64,000 nucleotides of DNA from Perca fluviatilis. Lineage: Eukaryota; Chordata; Actinopteri; Perciformes; Percidae. The translations under genes and the position numbers were made by a program. The notes beneath the pieces were generated by a model that worked only from the letters and a program-made list of their open reading frames with translations, was not told where the DNA came from and searched no databases. The stretch is from the NCBI RefSeq assembly GCF_010015445.1, contig NC_053126.1, forward strand, positions 9,888,249-9,952,248, in the 5' to 3' direction. Below, one piece after another: positions 54,613-64,000 of the stretch (its first letter is position 1; each line of letters begins with the position of its first letter).

Positions 54613-57151
54613 TAGGGCGCTGACACACTAACCCGATAATCGGCCATCGGACAGTCTGGCGAGGTCGGTGATCGAGTCTGTTCGGTGTGTCCAGTGCCGT
54701 CGTCAGTCTGGGGGGCTGTCGGCGTTCATTTTGGCCGACGTGACATGTTCAGTCGGAGGCAGGGCCATCGGGACTCACCCGGAAATGGCGAGCGGAATGA
54801 GCGTGACTAGAGTCTCTCAAAATCTGACGAAAATCTTTTAAAGGGGTGATAGAATGCAAAACCGATTTTACCCTGTCATAGTTGAATGAGGACAGTTCGG
54901 TGGGTAAATAGGACATACATAGAAGCTCAAAGTCCCACTGACACCCCTTTACTATGAAAATCTCATATTTTGAAGCTGTCGCTGAAAACGGGCGAATCCC
55001 AACAAAGCTGAGTTGCTTACGCAAGCGTCTCAAAATCCGGAAACTTAAGAGAACAGTCACGCCCCAACATTTACATAGGCTACACAACTGACCTGAGATC
55101 AGGTAGTCTTCTGAATCTAGCTAGGTCACGCAGATCTCTGCTATTCCATTACAAAATTCACTTCTGAAACTTTTTTATGCGAGAAATCAACCATATAAAG
55201 CTCAAATATGGGCCGCTTTACGAAAAAGGATGGCTAATTGCAAATTTTCTCCGACTGTATGTCGGAGTTTAGTGCCGGTGTTGGTGCTGCCTGGGTTGCT
55301 ACATCGCCACCCTGACCGCAGTGTCAGCGAGCTTGTTACGCCCGCAATCTTTTACCGCGCCCGCAGGTTCCAGTTAATCTTATAATGGGTATGTGTGTTG
55401 AGTTATTTAAACAAACAATCGGGGAAATAAACGCCTCTTGTCCGCGAGTCTCATTGATAGAGCCGCGGTGAGATGGAGTCCATCAATGAGAGCTAGCTAG
55501 CCTCCTCCTAACTCTGACATTCACAAAAATACATTCAATTGATATCCGAAATCGGACAAGTGTTAGCTAAGCTTTGTAAGACCTTGAGGAACCTGTAATA
55601 TTCATGCCGTGACGAAATTCAAACTGTAAATATACTTTAGTTATGCGAAAGTGAGCAAGCTGCGATATTTCCCCATTGTAATGAATGGGACATATAGGAA
55701 GGAGCTGCTCGTCCTACAAAGACGCCTCGCGTTCATAAAAATGCCTTAAAATCAAATCGGACACAATGGTTAGCTTTATAAGACATTGGGGAATGATGTA
55801 ATATAAGTGGCGTGACGAAATTCAAACTGTAAATATAATTTAGTTATGGCGACAGTGTAGCTAGCTAGCTGCGGTATTTCCCCATTGTAATGAATGGGAC
55901 ATATAGCAAGCAGCTGCTGGTCCTACAAAGACGCCTCGCGTTCATAAAAATGCCTTAAAATCAAATCGGACACAACGGTTAGCTTTATAAGACATTGGGG
56001 AATGATGTTGTATAAGGGTGGACGAAATTCAAACTGTAAATATAATTTAGTTATGGCGACAGTGTAGCCGCTAGCTGGGGTATTTCCCCATTGTAATGAA
56101 TGGGACATATAGCAAGCAGCTGCTCGTCTTTACAAAGACGCACGCCTTCATAAAAATGCCTTAAAATCAAAGTGGCGTGAACGAAATTCAAACCGGTAAA
56201 TATATTATAGTTATGCCGGCATCTGGCGCGCTGAGCCCCGTAGTGCGGTATCCACAAAGGGTGACTTTGCCCTGGGTATGGAGCCCAGCAGGCTGCCGCT
56301 CTCGTCAGACTGTGTGGAGCTCCTAAAGTCCGACACGTCTTACCAAATTTGCAATTAGCCATCAAATTTTGTAAAACGGCCCATATTTCAGCTTTATATA
56401 GTTGATTTCTCGCTTAAAAAGTCTCAGAAGTGAATTTGGTAATGAAACATTGCAGTGTCTGGAATATGAGATTCTGTCCCTTCTCTAATGTATGTGTATT
56501 GGGGATTCGGCTCAACCAATCAGCGGCGCTCTAATATGCGTATGGCAAGTCGCTCAACCAATCAGCGCGCAGCTCATCTAAATATTCATGACCATACCAT
56601 ATTTGGAAGAAAAGCTCTTGTTACAAATAGGGCCAAAACACAGGGATGCATAAGGGCCAATAAATTATCAACCAGGCCATTTTCAGCCCAACCAATGTTA
56701 CATACCCCATTAGGAGACCATAAGGAACAGTGTGAAATACCCTATATAATCATTCTATCACCCCTTTAAACTGACCTTTGTTGATCTGAAATGAAGACAG
56801 ATTCAGCAACTGCGTGGCCTATTTCTTGCTTAAAATGTTTTCAGAAACACGTTTCAGTGAACTATTTTAGTACAATATGAGATCGTATTCTGAACAAGCC
56901 GCCATGACAGTCTGGCTTTGAATTTCCAGAGAAAACAAAACCATGTGACGCGTTCGTCCAATCAGCTGCTGGTTTTCATTTTTTTGGGCAACAATACAGA
57001 GTAGCGCTGCCTGGTCTTATGGAGACGTATTACGTCTCGTCTCTTTGGCGTGTTCTGTGGCACTTTTTGGACCAACTCCGGGAGACTGATCAGTTCGACT
57101 GGCTTTTCTGCCGACGGTTGGCCGTCTGGTTGGTGTGTAACTGCCATTAGG
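54613..57151. mobile_element. Outer DNA transposon with imperfect terminal inverted repeats
   Basis: The left end (GACACACTAACCCGATAATC then GGCCATCGGACAG) and the right end (CTGCCGACGGTTGGCCGTCT then GGTTGGTGTGTAA) are imperfect inverse complements over about 35 bp. The two ends lie about 2.5 kb apart because the TTTAAA element (54843-56764) is nested inside; without it the element would be near 0.6 kb. No transposase frame. Target duplication not certain. Confidence 0.55.
54843..56764. mobile_element. Non-autonomous DNA transposon, TTTAAA target, copy 2
   Basis: 1922 bp with perfect 14-bp ends (GGGGTGATAGAATG, inverted at the right end) and TTTAAA duplications (54837-54842, 56765-56770). 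The interior has three tandem units of about 190 bp (55600-56230) carrying ATTTCCCCATTGTAATGAAT and GACGAAATTCAAACTGTAAA. It is inverted relative to copy 1 at 39254-41225. No transposase. Confidence 0.8.
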
Positions 57152-57354
57152 CTAACGTGGTGTGTGAGCAGTTATGATTACGTTCCTTTTTGTTATTCAA
57201 TGCCAGATGTTTCTAATGGATATCTGAATATAATCTATTAAATTGATGTGTTTAGAATCACTGTATAGTATGTAACTGGGGCAGCTGTAATGATGCAGTG
57301 TATTTTGTGTTCAAATGAGAATGTGCTGAGGAACATTTTGGTTTTATTATTGTA

Positions 57355-57442
57355 TTTAGTTTTGCAAAAGCGTCTGTTAACGTCGGCAGCCATTAGGTTT
57401 GTGGAAACTACAGTGCAACTTATAGTCTTTCTTCTGTTAATT
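57355..57442 (+). repeat. Direct repeat, right copy
   Basis: Pair of 54374-54463. Confidence 0.8.
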
Positions 57443-58780
57443 AGAGAAACTGAGTTTTTTTAAATTAAAATATGTGGCACCAGATTCATCCTTCTGTCGT
57501 CAATCTGCACCTGCTACACATGCAGATCATGCAAGAATCACCATTTTGGTAGCATTTAAAAATAAAAAGCTTTCACATGATTTTCAGATTGTACACAAAT
57601 TTTTTCATGAAAAACACAGAATGACAGAACCAATTTTACACCAAATCCTGGAATTCACACATTTTACAGCCATTAAAAGGAAGCCTCAACAAACCAAAAC
57701 CTTGTTGCCATTTAGTCTATTTCAGTTTTAAAATAACTCTGACTTGAAAGATTGTTTTTGTCTGTTCATAGATCTTAGCAAAAACTCTTCCTATTATGAA
57801 AGAAGTTATATCTGCAGATGAATGTACAAAATCCTACAGAACTTAATGGACTTATAGAGCACATCTGTCTGACATTCTCCATCTTTGAAGGTTAACCTTT
57901 ACAAGTTGAAAATATATGTTCACACCTTATGATGCTTCAGAATTTAACACCGGGGCAGAATCATGAAAATCAGTTAGAAACCAAAAAATGGCAACTGATT
58001 TCCTCAATTTTTTTGAGTACTGCTTACTTATTTGGGTTTACAGTGTACATAAGGATAAAATGCTATTTGTTTTGTTTTCAATTAAAAATCTGAAGCTAAT
58101 AAAAACATTCTGAGCTGTAATGATGAAAAATGAAATACATTCTAGTCCTCTAAACATCATTTACAACAATGCATCTTCTGCTTTTCATTCACTGTCATGA
58201 TGGTGCTTGAGTGTATCCCAGCATGCATTGGGTGGAAGGAAGGGAAACAGGGAAAAAGCACAGAGCTTCATTAACAAACAAATCTTATTGGGTGTCACAA
58301 GTGAGTTATCGTTCTCTGTTTAAAAGTAGCTACCATTCCTGTTTTAAAACTCTAGAGGGCAGACAAGGACTGGCTTTAACACTTATCCCAGTTACGTCCA
58401 TATACAGGAACAAAGACAGGGAAGAAAAGCAGTAAATGTTATATTTAATTATTTTCAGCCCCTACTGCTCCAGATATTGATGTTTTCCTCCTAATGATAA
58501 TCTTTTACCAACGTTTCTGCCATGAAATTACCGTAAACCTTCACAATTCCTCATCCAGGTGTGCTGGGCACCACTGATCCACTGATTGTAACTTATCATT
58601 TAAAAATAATTAATCAGATGACATTGTGCTTAAATTAATGTTGTGGTAAAGTTGATACCCAAGTTAGTCATTGTTAAAGAGCATTTAAAATGTGCAAACT
58701 AATATGGACACTTCCTGGTCAGTACACATTCATTCTAGTTTCACCAAAGAAGATGTTAGATTACGTCCAGTCCAGATGTT
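57443..58780. other. IGHV: Intergenic with VH scrap V37
   Basis: No working gene. From about 57515 it parallels 36345-37820. At 57804-57838 a scrap of group A FR3 (L-Y-L-Q-M wording, TATATCTGCAGATGA) is joined directly to the RSS nonamer ACAAAATCC; everything between is deleted. I count it as V37. Confidence 0.6.
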
Positions 58781-58881
58781 TCCTCCCTGTGAGGAGGAGT
58801 CGATGCAAAACTCAGATATCTTCACCTCTACTTATCTGAGTGCAGAGAGGAGGACAGAGAACAGTGGACACACAGTTTAAC

Positions 58882-59347
58882 ATGATGGACTATAGGACAG
58901 GACTGCTGCTTTTAACTCTCTGCTGGGCAGGTGAATACTTTTACCACCTTTCTTTTGAGGCTAATTTAGTTGTAAAAATATGTATATATCTTGGTATGTT
59001 GTTTGCCTCTGTTCTGATCAAACTGCTTTTCTCTCCAGGTGTTTGCAGTCAGACTCTGACTGAGTCTAAACCAGTGGTAAAGCGCCCTGGAGAATCCCAC
59101 AAACTGACCTGTACATATGCAGGAATAGCAGATAGCAATGCTGATATCAGCTGGATCAGACAAGCTGAAGGAAAAGGACTGGAGTGGGTTGCCCACATTT
59201 CTGCTCCAAGTGGAAGCATTATAGCTTATTCAACGTCAGTCCAGAATCGCTTCACCATATCCAGAGACAACAACGTGGACCAGGTGTATCTGCAGATGAA
59301 CAGCCTGACGACTGAAGACTCTGCTGTTTATTATTGTGCTCGAGAGT
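58882..59347 (+). CDS. IGHV: V38: open VH nearest the D-J, group A2, heptamer mutated
   Basis: Leader 58882-58930, V exon 59039-59347. FR1 [23 protein letters not shown]1 [13 protein letters not shown]2 [17 protein letters not shown]2 [10 protein letters not shown]3 [20 protein letters not shown], ending YYCARE. The coding is intact. The RSS heptamer is AACAGTG (59348-59354): the first C, which RAG cleavage depends on, is A. Spacer 22 bp, nonamer ACACAAACC 59377-59385. The 108-bp leader intron is stop-free and in frame, as in V16. Probably poorly or not rearranged. Confidence 0.85.
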
Positions 59348-59385
59348 AACAGTGATACAGGAAGCCACAGAGCTGTACACAAACC

Positions 59386-60268
59386 ACTGCAGATGTCACT
59401 GTGACAGTCATTGATAGAAAGTGTAAGTTTAAATACCCCACAATTCACAGTATTTGATGAGTTTCCCCATACTATGCTTTTATCACAACTTGTCATAACC
59501 AGAAACAAAAAGTGGAGTTCACACACCATCAGGATTATCATCTCTTATATGAGGCTGAACTGTAAGAACAATATTAATATATTATAAAAATGATCTAAGT
59601 CTTTCCTGACCTCTCACTACTGATGGCTTGCCAAAAGGTCCAAACTAAAAAAAACATTCATCATTGCTTTGATGTTAAGATTTGTATTCATCAATTTTAC
59701 AACAGCGTTCATTTAATTTCACCAAATGACAATAATTATATAATCCATTGTTTATTTTCATTTAACTGTGTTTTGTTCTGGGTTTTTTAAGTCCCGTAAA
59801 AAGCTGTACGTTTACAAGCTCCCAGTATTTCTCAAATATCTTACAAAACAATATAGTTTTTTTTTTTTTTTTTACTATTATCGATTATTCAGTGCCACAG
59901 TTCAACACATTTTCATGAACAGTTTTATCCAAGATTATGGTCTGTATAAAAGGATGTTGGCCAGACTTTATTGGCATGGTGTTCTAACAATATATTAAAT
60001 GTCTTTTTTATGTTAAAAAAATACAGTTACAGTTTTTCATATTCAAATACATACATAAGTCATGTCATGGTATATCAATGATAAATAAAACTAAACAAAA
60101 TTGAATTTAAAACTTTGATAAACTGAAAAAAAAATATGTTTAATGCTAAACGCAATTTAACCAACTTACAACCTTAAATATAGTTATGTTGATTAGAATA
60201 TTTTGTTTTATTCTTACCCACTGCTGATAATACAGGCCCCCTTCCCTCCAGGGCAGGAAACAGTGTTT
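59386..60268. other. V38 to D spacer
   Basis: No gene; parallels 27429-28346 between V16 and the orphan D. Confidence 0.7.
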
Positions 60269-60335
60269 GGTTTTTGTATAAGGCTTCATCACAGTGATGG
60301 GCTGGGGCACTGAGATATAGATCCATACAAAAACC
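60269..60335 (+). other. IGHD: D segment with both RSS
   Basis: 5' RSS: GGTTTTTGT 60269-60277, 12-bp spacer, CACAGTG 60290-60296. D core 60297-60307 ATGGGCTGGGG (11 bp; the frames give M-G-W, W-A-G or G-L-G type residues). 3' RSS: CACTGAG 60308-60314, 12-bp spacer, ACAAAAACC 60327-60335. The only D found between V38 and J. Four bases shorter than the orphan D. The 3' heptamer keeps CAC but differs in its second half. Confidence 0.92.
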
Positions 60336-60662
60336 TAAGAGCAATAATATAATGCTCTCCCATTCTTGTGATGAAAAAAAAGCTGAGGACTGAATATTTC
60401 CTACTGAAATATGAGGTAACTACTGTGTTTATAATTTTTAATGAGCAGATTGATGGTTAAAAGTTAGTAAATTAGTAGTTTAGAGTCATAGTTGGTACAT
60501 AGACGTAACTGTCATCTTGCAGTAAATCTTAACTTTAAGAGCTGATTAAGAATCAGCACGAAACACATGCTCCCAGGATGACATCAGGGGATAATGCTGA
60601 TCAGGATGTATGTGTTCTTTAGTCACGTTATGAGGTTTTCACACATTATTTTTGGTATGTCA

Positions 60663-60746
60663 GGTTTTTGTTCCAGCAGTGAGTGGAGATGTAGCACTGT
60701 GATTACTTTGACTACTGGGGCAGCGGGACTGAAGTCACAGTAACAG
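60663..60746 (+). CDS. IGHJ: JH segment with 23-bp RSS
   Basis: RSS: GGTTTTTGT 60663-60671, 23-bp spacer, consensus CACTGTG 60695-60701. J coding 60702-60746, read YFDYWGSGTEVTVT, with the canonical W-G-x-G bulge motif, then a consensus donor (ACAG|GTAAGT). Phase fits the C1 exon. Only one J is visible in the window. Confidence 0.95.
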
Positions 60747-62490
60747 GTAAGTCACATTTTAAACAATATATTTTTAGTCAGAAGATTATTTTTGAACATT
60801 TTAATGTGATTATTGGTGCTAGAGAAGTTTAACTTATAGTCCTATTTAGATTTATATTGATGTTGAACACACTAGAAAACAGAGCAGACAGATGTTTTTA
60901 ATGCAGCTGTTTCTTAGAAAGCATTTGAAAAACTTCCTCTTAATGCAGGTGGTGGTTTGAGTTAATCTTGTAATTGATTCAGCTGGATTGTAATTGGTGT
61001 TGATGAATGTTTGCATCTTTTTATTCACATTATTATTCAATACATGTTGTATTACCGTGGATATTAATCACCATACCGTACCTGAATTTCATACAGAAAG
61101 AGTCACCGTAAATCTGAACATAGGCGAAAATATTTTATTTGTGCATTTAATTACTGGGTCAGTATGTGTTTCAATTAAACAACTGAACAAATATGTATTT
61201 AAGTACATACTATTACATAGTATGTAGTATCTATTTATAGTTTCATTTGAAACACCAAAGCAACAACTTTTGAAAGACCGTATGCATCATTTGCATTGTA
61301 GGTTCAATTGTTAGTAATCTCTTTTAGTTTTAGAGGAATTTTTTTTCATCGAGTGAGTTTCAATTCTTCCAGACAACTTTTCTAGGTTTTCAGATTTAGC
61401 GTTAAACCAAAAGGAGCAAATAATGCTCATCAAAAATCATATTTTATGTTCATAATTTTACTATTTTAAAAGTCTTGATTCCAAAAAACAGCGTAGTGGT
61501 TTTTATTTGATATGTTGTATTAACCCACTCAGCTCGTCTGCCTGAACAGATCATGTTTTGCTTTTGAAAAAAAGAAGATAGAATTGTCTTTATCTTTCTT
61601 GTGCAAACACAGTCATAGTTGCTCGTGTGCATTGTGATAACATTATTATTTAATCATTATTTATTCCTTCATAAGTTACTATTAAATATATAGATATAAT
61701 GATAAAGATTAAGATAAACCACACACAATGGTAAAGAATGATTTAGGTTCCAGTTTGGGAAATGCTAAAATTCTCCAACAATGAGCGGCATTTTAATATT
61801 CACAATAATGCTGATTTTGTAGTCGCAGGTGGTAGTTATAACTACATATATTAGACCTGAGTTTTAAAAATGTATTGAGTTAGTTTACAATTTCATGGTT
61901 ATATCACCAGTTAAAGTTATTTGTATCATTATTTGTTTAATATTTATTGATTTAGCTTTGGGTTTCTATATTTCAGTTATGTGGTTTAACAATTTAACAA
62001 ATCATTAGCTTTTAGATTAACAATTGATTATCTGTGATAATGTATGCACATTTGTATTCATAGGATTTTAAACTTAAAAAATCTCCTTTTTGAAAGATTT
62101 TAAAACGGTTCCCTTTGGTTCTGTGCAAAACAATTACCTGTTGGTTGTGTTGCACACACCTTCCACCCAGAAGAGTATACCAGCCATGGCAAAAATGCTT
62201 TAAATTGATACATTACATTTCACAAAACAGTGCGGTATTAAACATTAGTGCCATTGTATAAGCTACGATCCAGCCTGTTTGTCAAAAAAAAAAAAAAAAT
62301 TCAATAGGACATTATTTATTAAAACATTTAATCTTTGAAATACATTTTTTTAGGCAGATATTCTTGTCCTCAGCTTCATCATGCAATATTGTGCAATATA
62401 TTTAAAATGAACCTTTAGACCTATTGATCATCTGTGTTCTTTAATTGACCTTTATTGGTATTTACATGTTTTGACACAACTGTTTCACAG
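60747..62490 (+). other. J to C1 intron
   Basis: About 1.74 kb, AT-rich. I see no further J, D or coding exon and no switch-like repeats. The right end (from about 62280) is also preserved before the broken C1 at 28750. Confidence 0.7.
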
Positions 62491-62790
62491 ATACTACAAC
62501 ATCACCACCGACTCTGTTCCCTTTGGTTCAGTGCAATCCTGGGGCTGCGAATCTAGTCACTGTTGGCTGTCTTGCACAAGACTTCTACCCAAATAGTCTT
62601 ACTTTCCAGTGGACCGATGCCAGTGGGACCACCCTGACTGCAGCTGAACAATTTCCTCCAACTGAGAAAAACAACAAATATACAAGAGTCAGTTCGCTCA
62701 AGGTACCAAAATCTGAATGGGATTCAAGGAGACCTTATAGTTGTTCTGTGACTCACCCTGGAGGCCCCAAAACCGTGGAACTATTAAAAG
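62491..62790 (+). CDS. Ig heavy constant domain 1 (probable IgT/IgZ C1)
   Basis: 300-bp exon between TTTCACAG and AAAAG|GTATGTG, phase 1 at both ends. The protein starts DTTTSPPTLFPLVQCNPGAA, followed by the Ig-fold landmarks V-G-C-L-A, F-Q-W-T-D and Y-S-C-S-V. The extra Cys in LVQCNP sits where C1 domains bond the light chain. This domain resembles teleost heavy-chain C1 domains in general. Assignment to IgT rests on the single D and J and the upstream position and is inference; Cmu1 is the main alternative. Confidence 0.9.
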
Positions 62791-62978
62791 GTATGTGATT
62801 TTTTTTTTATACTTATCATGACTCTCTTATGTCTATGGGTCCACCTGCATCATCTTATTAATCTTGTTTTTTTACGAAAATGTTCAATAATAATGTCTGT
62901 TTCTCATGTATTTTACATTAAAAATTCTAAAATGAATAATTACAGACTGATGCTTTAAAATGGGTATGTTTATTTCAG

Positions 62979-63326
62979 CTCCTTCAGCTCCTCCTTCCCC
63001 AACCATAAAGCCCCCAGTGCCTCCAAATGGACCTGCAGTCAAAGTGGAACTGAAGCAAGTCTCAAGTGTCAAAGAAATCTTTAGCAACAACCAGGCAAAG
63101 TTGAAGTGTATCGTTACTGGACAGGACCAGAATGTTGTAAATCAAATTAAAATCACTTGGCAAATCAATGGAAACCCTGTGATCAACAACATCACACCAA
63201 CACAGTCAGGAGTCAGCACAATGACTCTTACCCGCACTGAGTGGATGAGAAACAACAACGTGGGCTGTTCTGCCACGAAAGACGATATGACACTAGCTAG
63301 TCAAGATCTGACTATCCGCAAAGGAG
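62979..63326 (+). CDS. Ig heavy constant domain 2
   Basis: 348-bp exon, acceptor TATTTCAG, donor GGAG|GTAAGT, phase 1. It opens with a proline-rich, hinge-like run (APSAPPSPTIKPPVPPNGPA), then the Ig fold with L-K-C-I-V, I-T-W-Q-I and V-G-C-S-A. One N-glycosylation sequon N-I-T (P-V-I-N-N-I-T). The canonical cysteines are present. Confidence 0.9.
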
Positions 63327-63489
63327 GTAAGTTACTGAGTGTCTTTGACGGAGACAGATTGGTCGAACAGTGACCTGTAAGTCTGGGGAGGCAGCCAATT
63401 TACACACACACAAACATGTCATAATCGATGTATAGCAAATGTAAAAGCCTAAATATGAACATCCTTGTTAAACCGAGTATCTCTTTCAG

Positions 63490-63822
63490 ATGGGAGCGAG
63501 CCAAAAGTAACAGTCCACATCCTCCCAGATGAGGACATCATCGATGATGTCACTCTGGTGTGCCTGGTTTCCAATCCGGTGCAGCAGGATTACTACATCG
63601 CCTGGTCAGAACATATTGGACAAAACACCCCCATCTATACTGATGGCATTAACTTACCCCCAGTGAATACCCAACAAAGATACTCAGTTGCAAGTATTTA
63701 CACCACCACCAAAGAAAAGTGGAAAAAGTCCACCATGTTCTCCTGCCACGTATGGCCTGGTACTGGCGAAAAGCCTACTATATCCAGAAATGTGTCTAAT
63801 GCCATGAGTAACTCCATTGAAT
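63490..63822 (+). CDS. Ig heavy constant domain 3
   Basis: 333-bp exon, acceptor CTCTTTCAG. Protein DGSEPKVTVHILPDEDIIDD, then V-C-L-V, I-A-W-S-E, IYTTTKEKW and F-S-C-H-V-W-P; N-V-S sequon near the end. A phase-1 donor (GAAT|GTAAGA) ends it, consistent with splicing to a fourth domain or a membrane exon outside the window. If unspliced, translation would add C-K-K and stop at TAG (63831-63833). Confidence 0.88.
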
Positions 63823-64000
63823 GTAAGAAATAGTAGATTCAGCTTTAAATGTGGCAGTTTGTGCTAATGTGTTGTTCTGTCTCTGTGTGTACTCTCTGCC
63901 ATGAGAACCTGTCTTTGTGATTGTAAAACGGTCAATTTACTATTGTTTGTCATATTGTGTTTCAATCTGTCTACGTCACATTGTCTAACAGCTTGAGAAG
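63823..64000 (+). other. Intron after C3, window end
   Basis: Non-coding to the end of the window; the next constant exon is not reached. Confidence 0.7.

Noticed and set aside
60747..62490. Additional J segments or switch repeats in the J-C intron
   Set aside because: No second W-G-x-G with an RSS and no G-rich tandem repeats; class switching of the mammalian type is not expected in teleosts.
62491..63822. Firm naming of the constant gene as IgT
   Set aside because: The single D and J and position favour it, but without C4, membrane exons or a neighbouring IgM cluster the isotype stays an inference, so no symbol was given.

Overview
The window is a stretch of a bony-fish immunoglobulin heavy-chain (IGH) locus, almost certainly from a percomorph teleost. 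I recognise 38 VH segments or VH remnants (numbered V1 to V38 here, left to right). They are followed by one D segment, one JH segment and three constant-region exons at the right edge. The teleost assignment rests on the VH framework sequences, the short leader introns, the V-D-J-C layout and the fish-type repeats between genes. A V-(single D)-(single J)-C order with this C1 fits the teleost IgT/IgZ (tau/zeta) cluster that lies upstream of the IgM cluster. IgM cannot be excluded from sequence alone, and the fourth domain and membrane exons lie beyond the window.

Layout: 1-1450 is a tandem repeat of about 165-175 bp. 1450-14230 holds V1-V9, mostly pseudogenes; V3 and V4 are intact. 14230-17420 and 24130-26300 are two copies of a repeat-rich spacer. 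17800-24100 holds V10-V15. 26900-28990 is a relic second cluster: an intact V (V16), a D segment with both signals intact, no J, and a broken C1 exon. 30200-33600 holds V17-V20. 35800-39220 holds broken V21-V24. 42900-53990 holds V25-V36, including a large inverted repeat at 43385-44945 that places one V on the minus strand. 54370-57440 is a nest of transposons. 58880-63830 is the active-looking cluster: V38, D (60297-60307), JH (60702-60746), C1 (62491-62790), C2 (62979-63326), C3 (63490-63822).

The VH segments fall into eight groups by framework 1 (my labels): A ([18 protein letters not shown] before Q), A2 ([16 protein letters not shown], with TYAG), A3 ([16 protein letters not shown], with TYSG), B (CEQLTQPASVTVQPGQ), B2 (NSIDLIQTDSVVVQPG), C ([17 protein letters not shown]), D (GQSLTSSEPVVSRAGQ) and E ([16 protein letters not shown]). 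Group order recurs (A-D-E-A3 three times; B/B2-C-A three times), so the array grew by duplication of multi-gene cassettes. About 14 segments look usable: V3, V4, V10, V11, V14, V16, V18, V19, V27, V28, V30, V33, V35 and V36. V12 and V38 are open but have damaged recombination signals (RSS).

How it works: V and J carry RSS with 22/23-bp spacers and D carries 12-bp spacers on both sides, so the 12/23 rule forces V-D-J. The spliced leader directs the chain to the secretory pathway, and J joins C1 by RNA splicing in phase 1, the phase of every exon junction here. Several LTR-like and DNA-transposon insertions can be defined to the base because paralogous copies preserve the empty sites.
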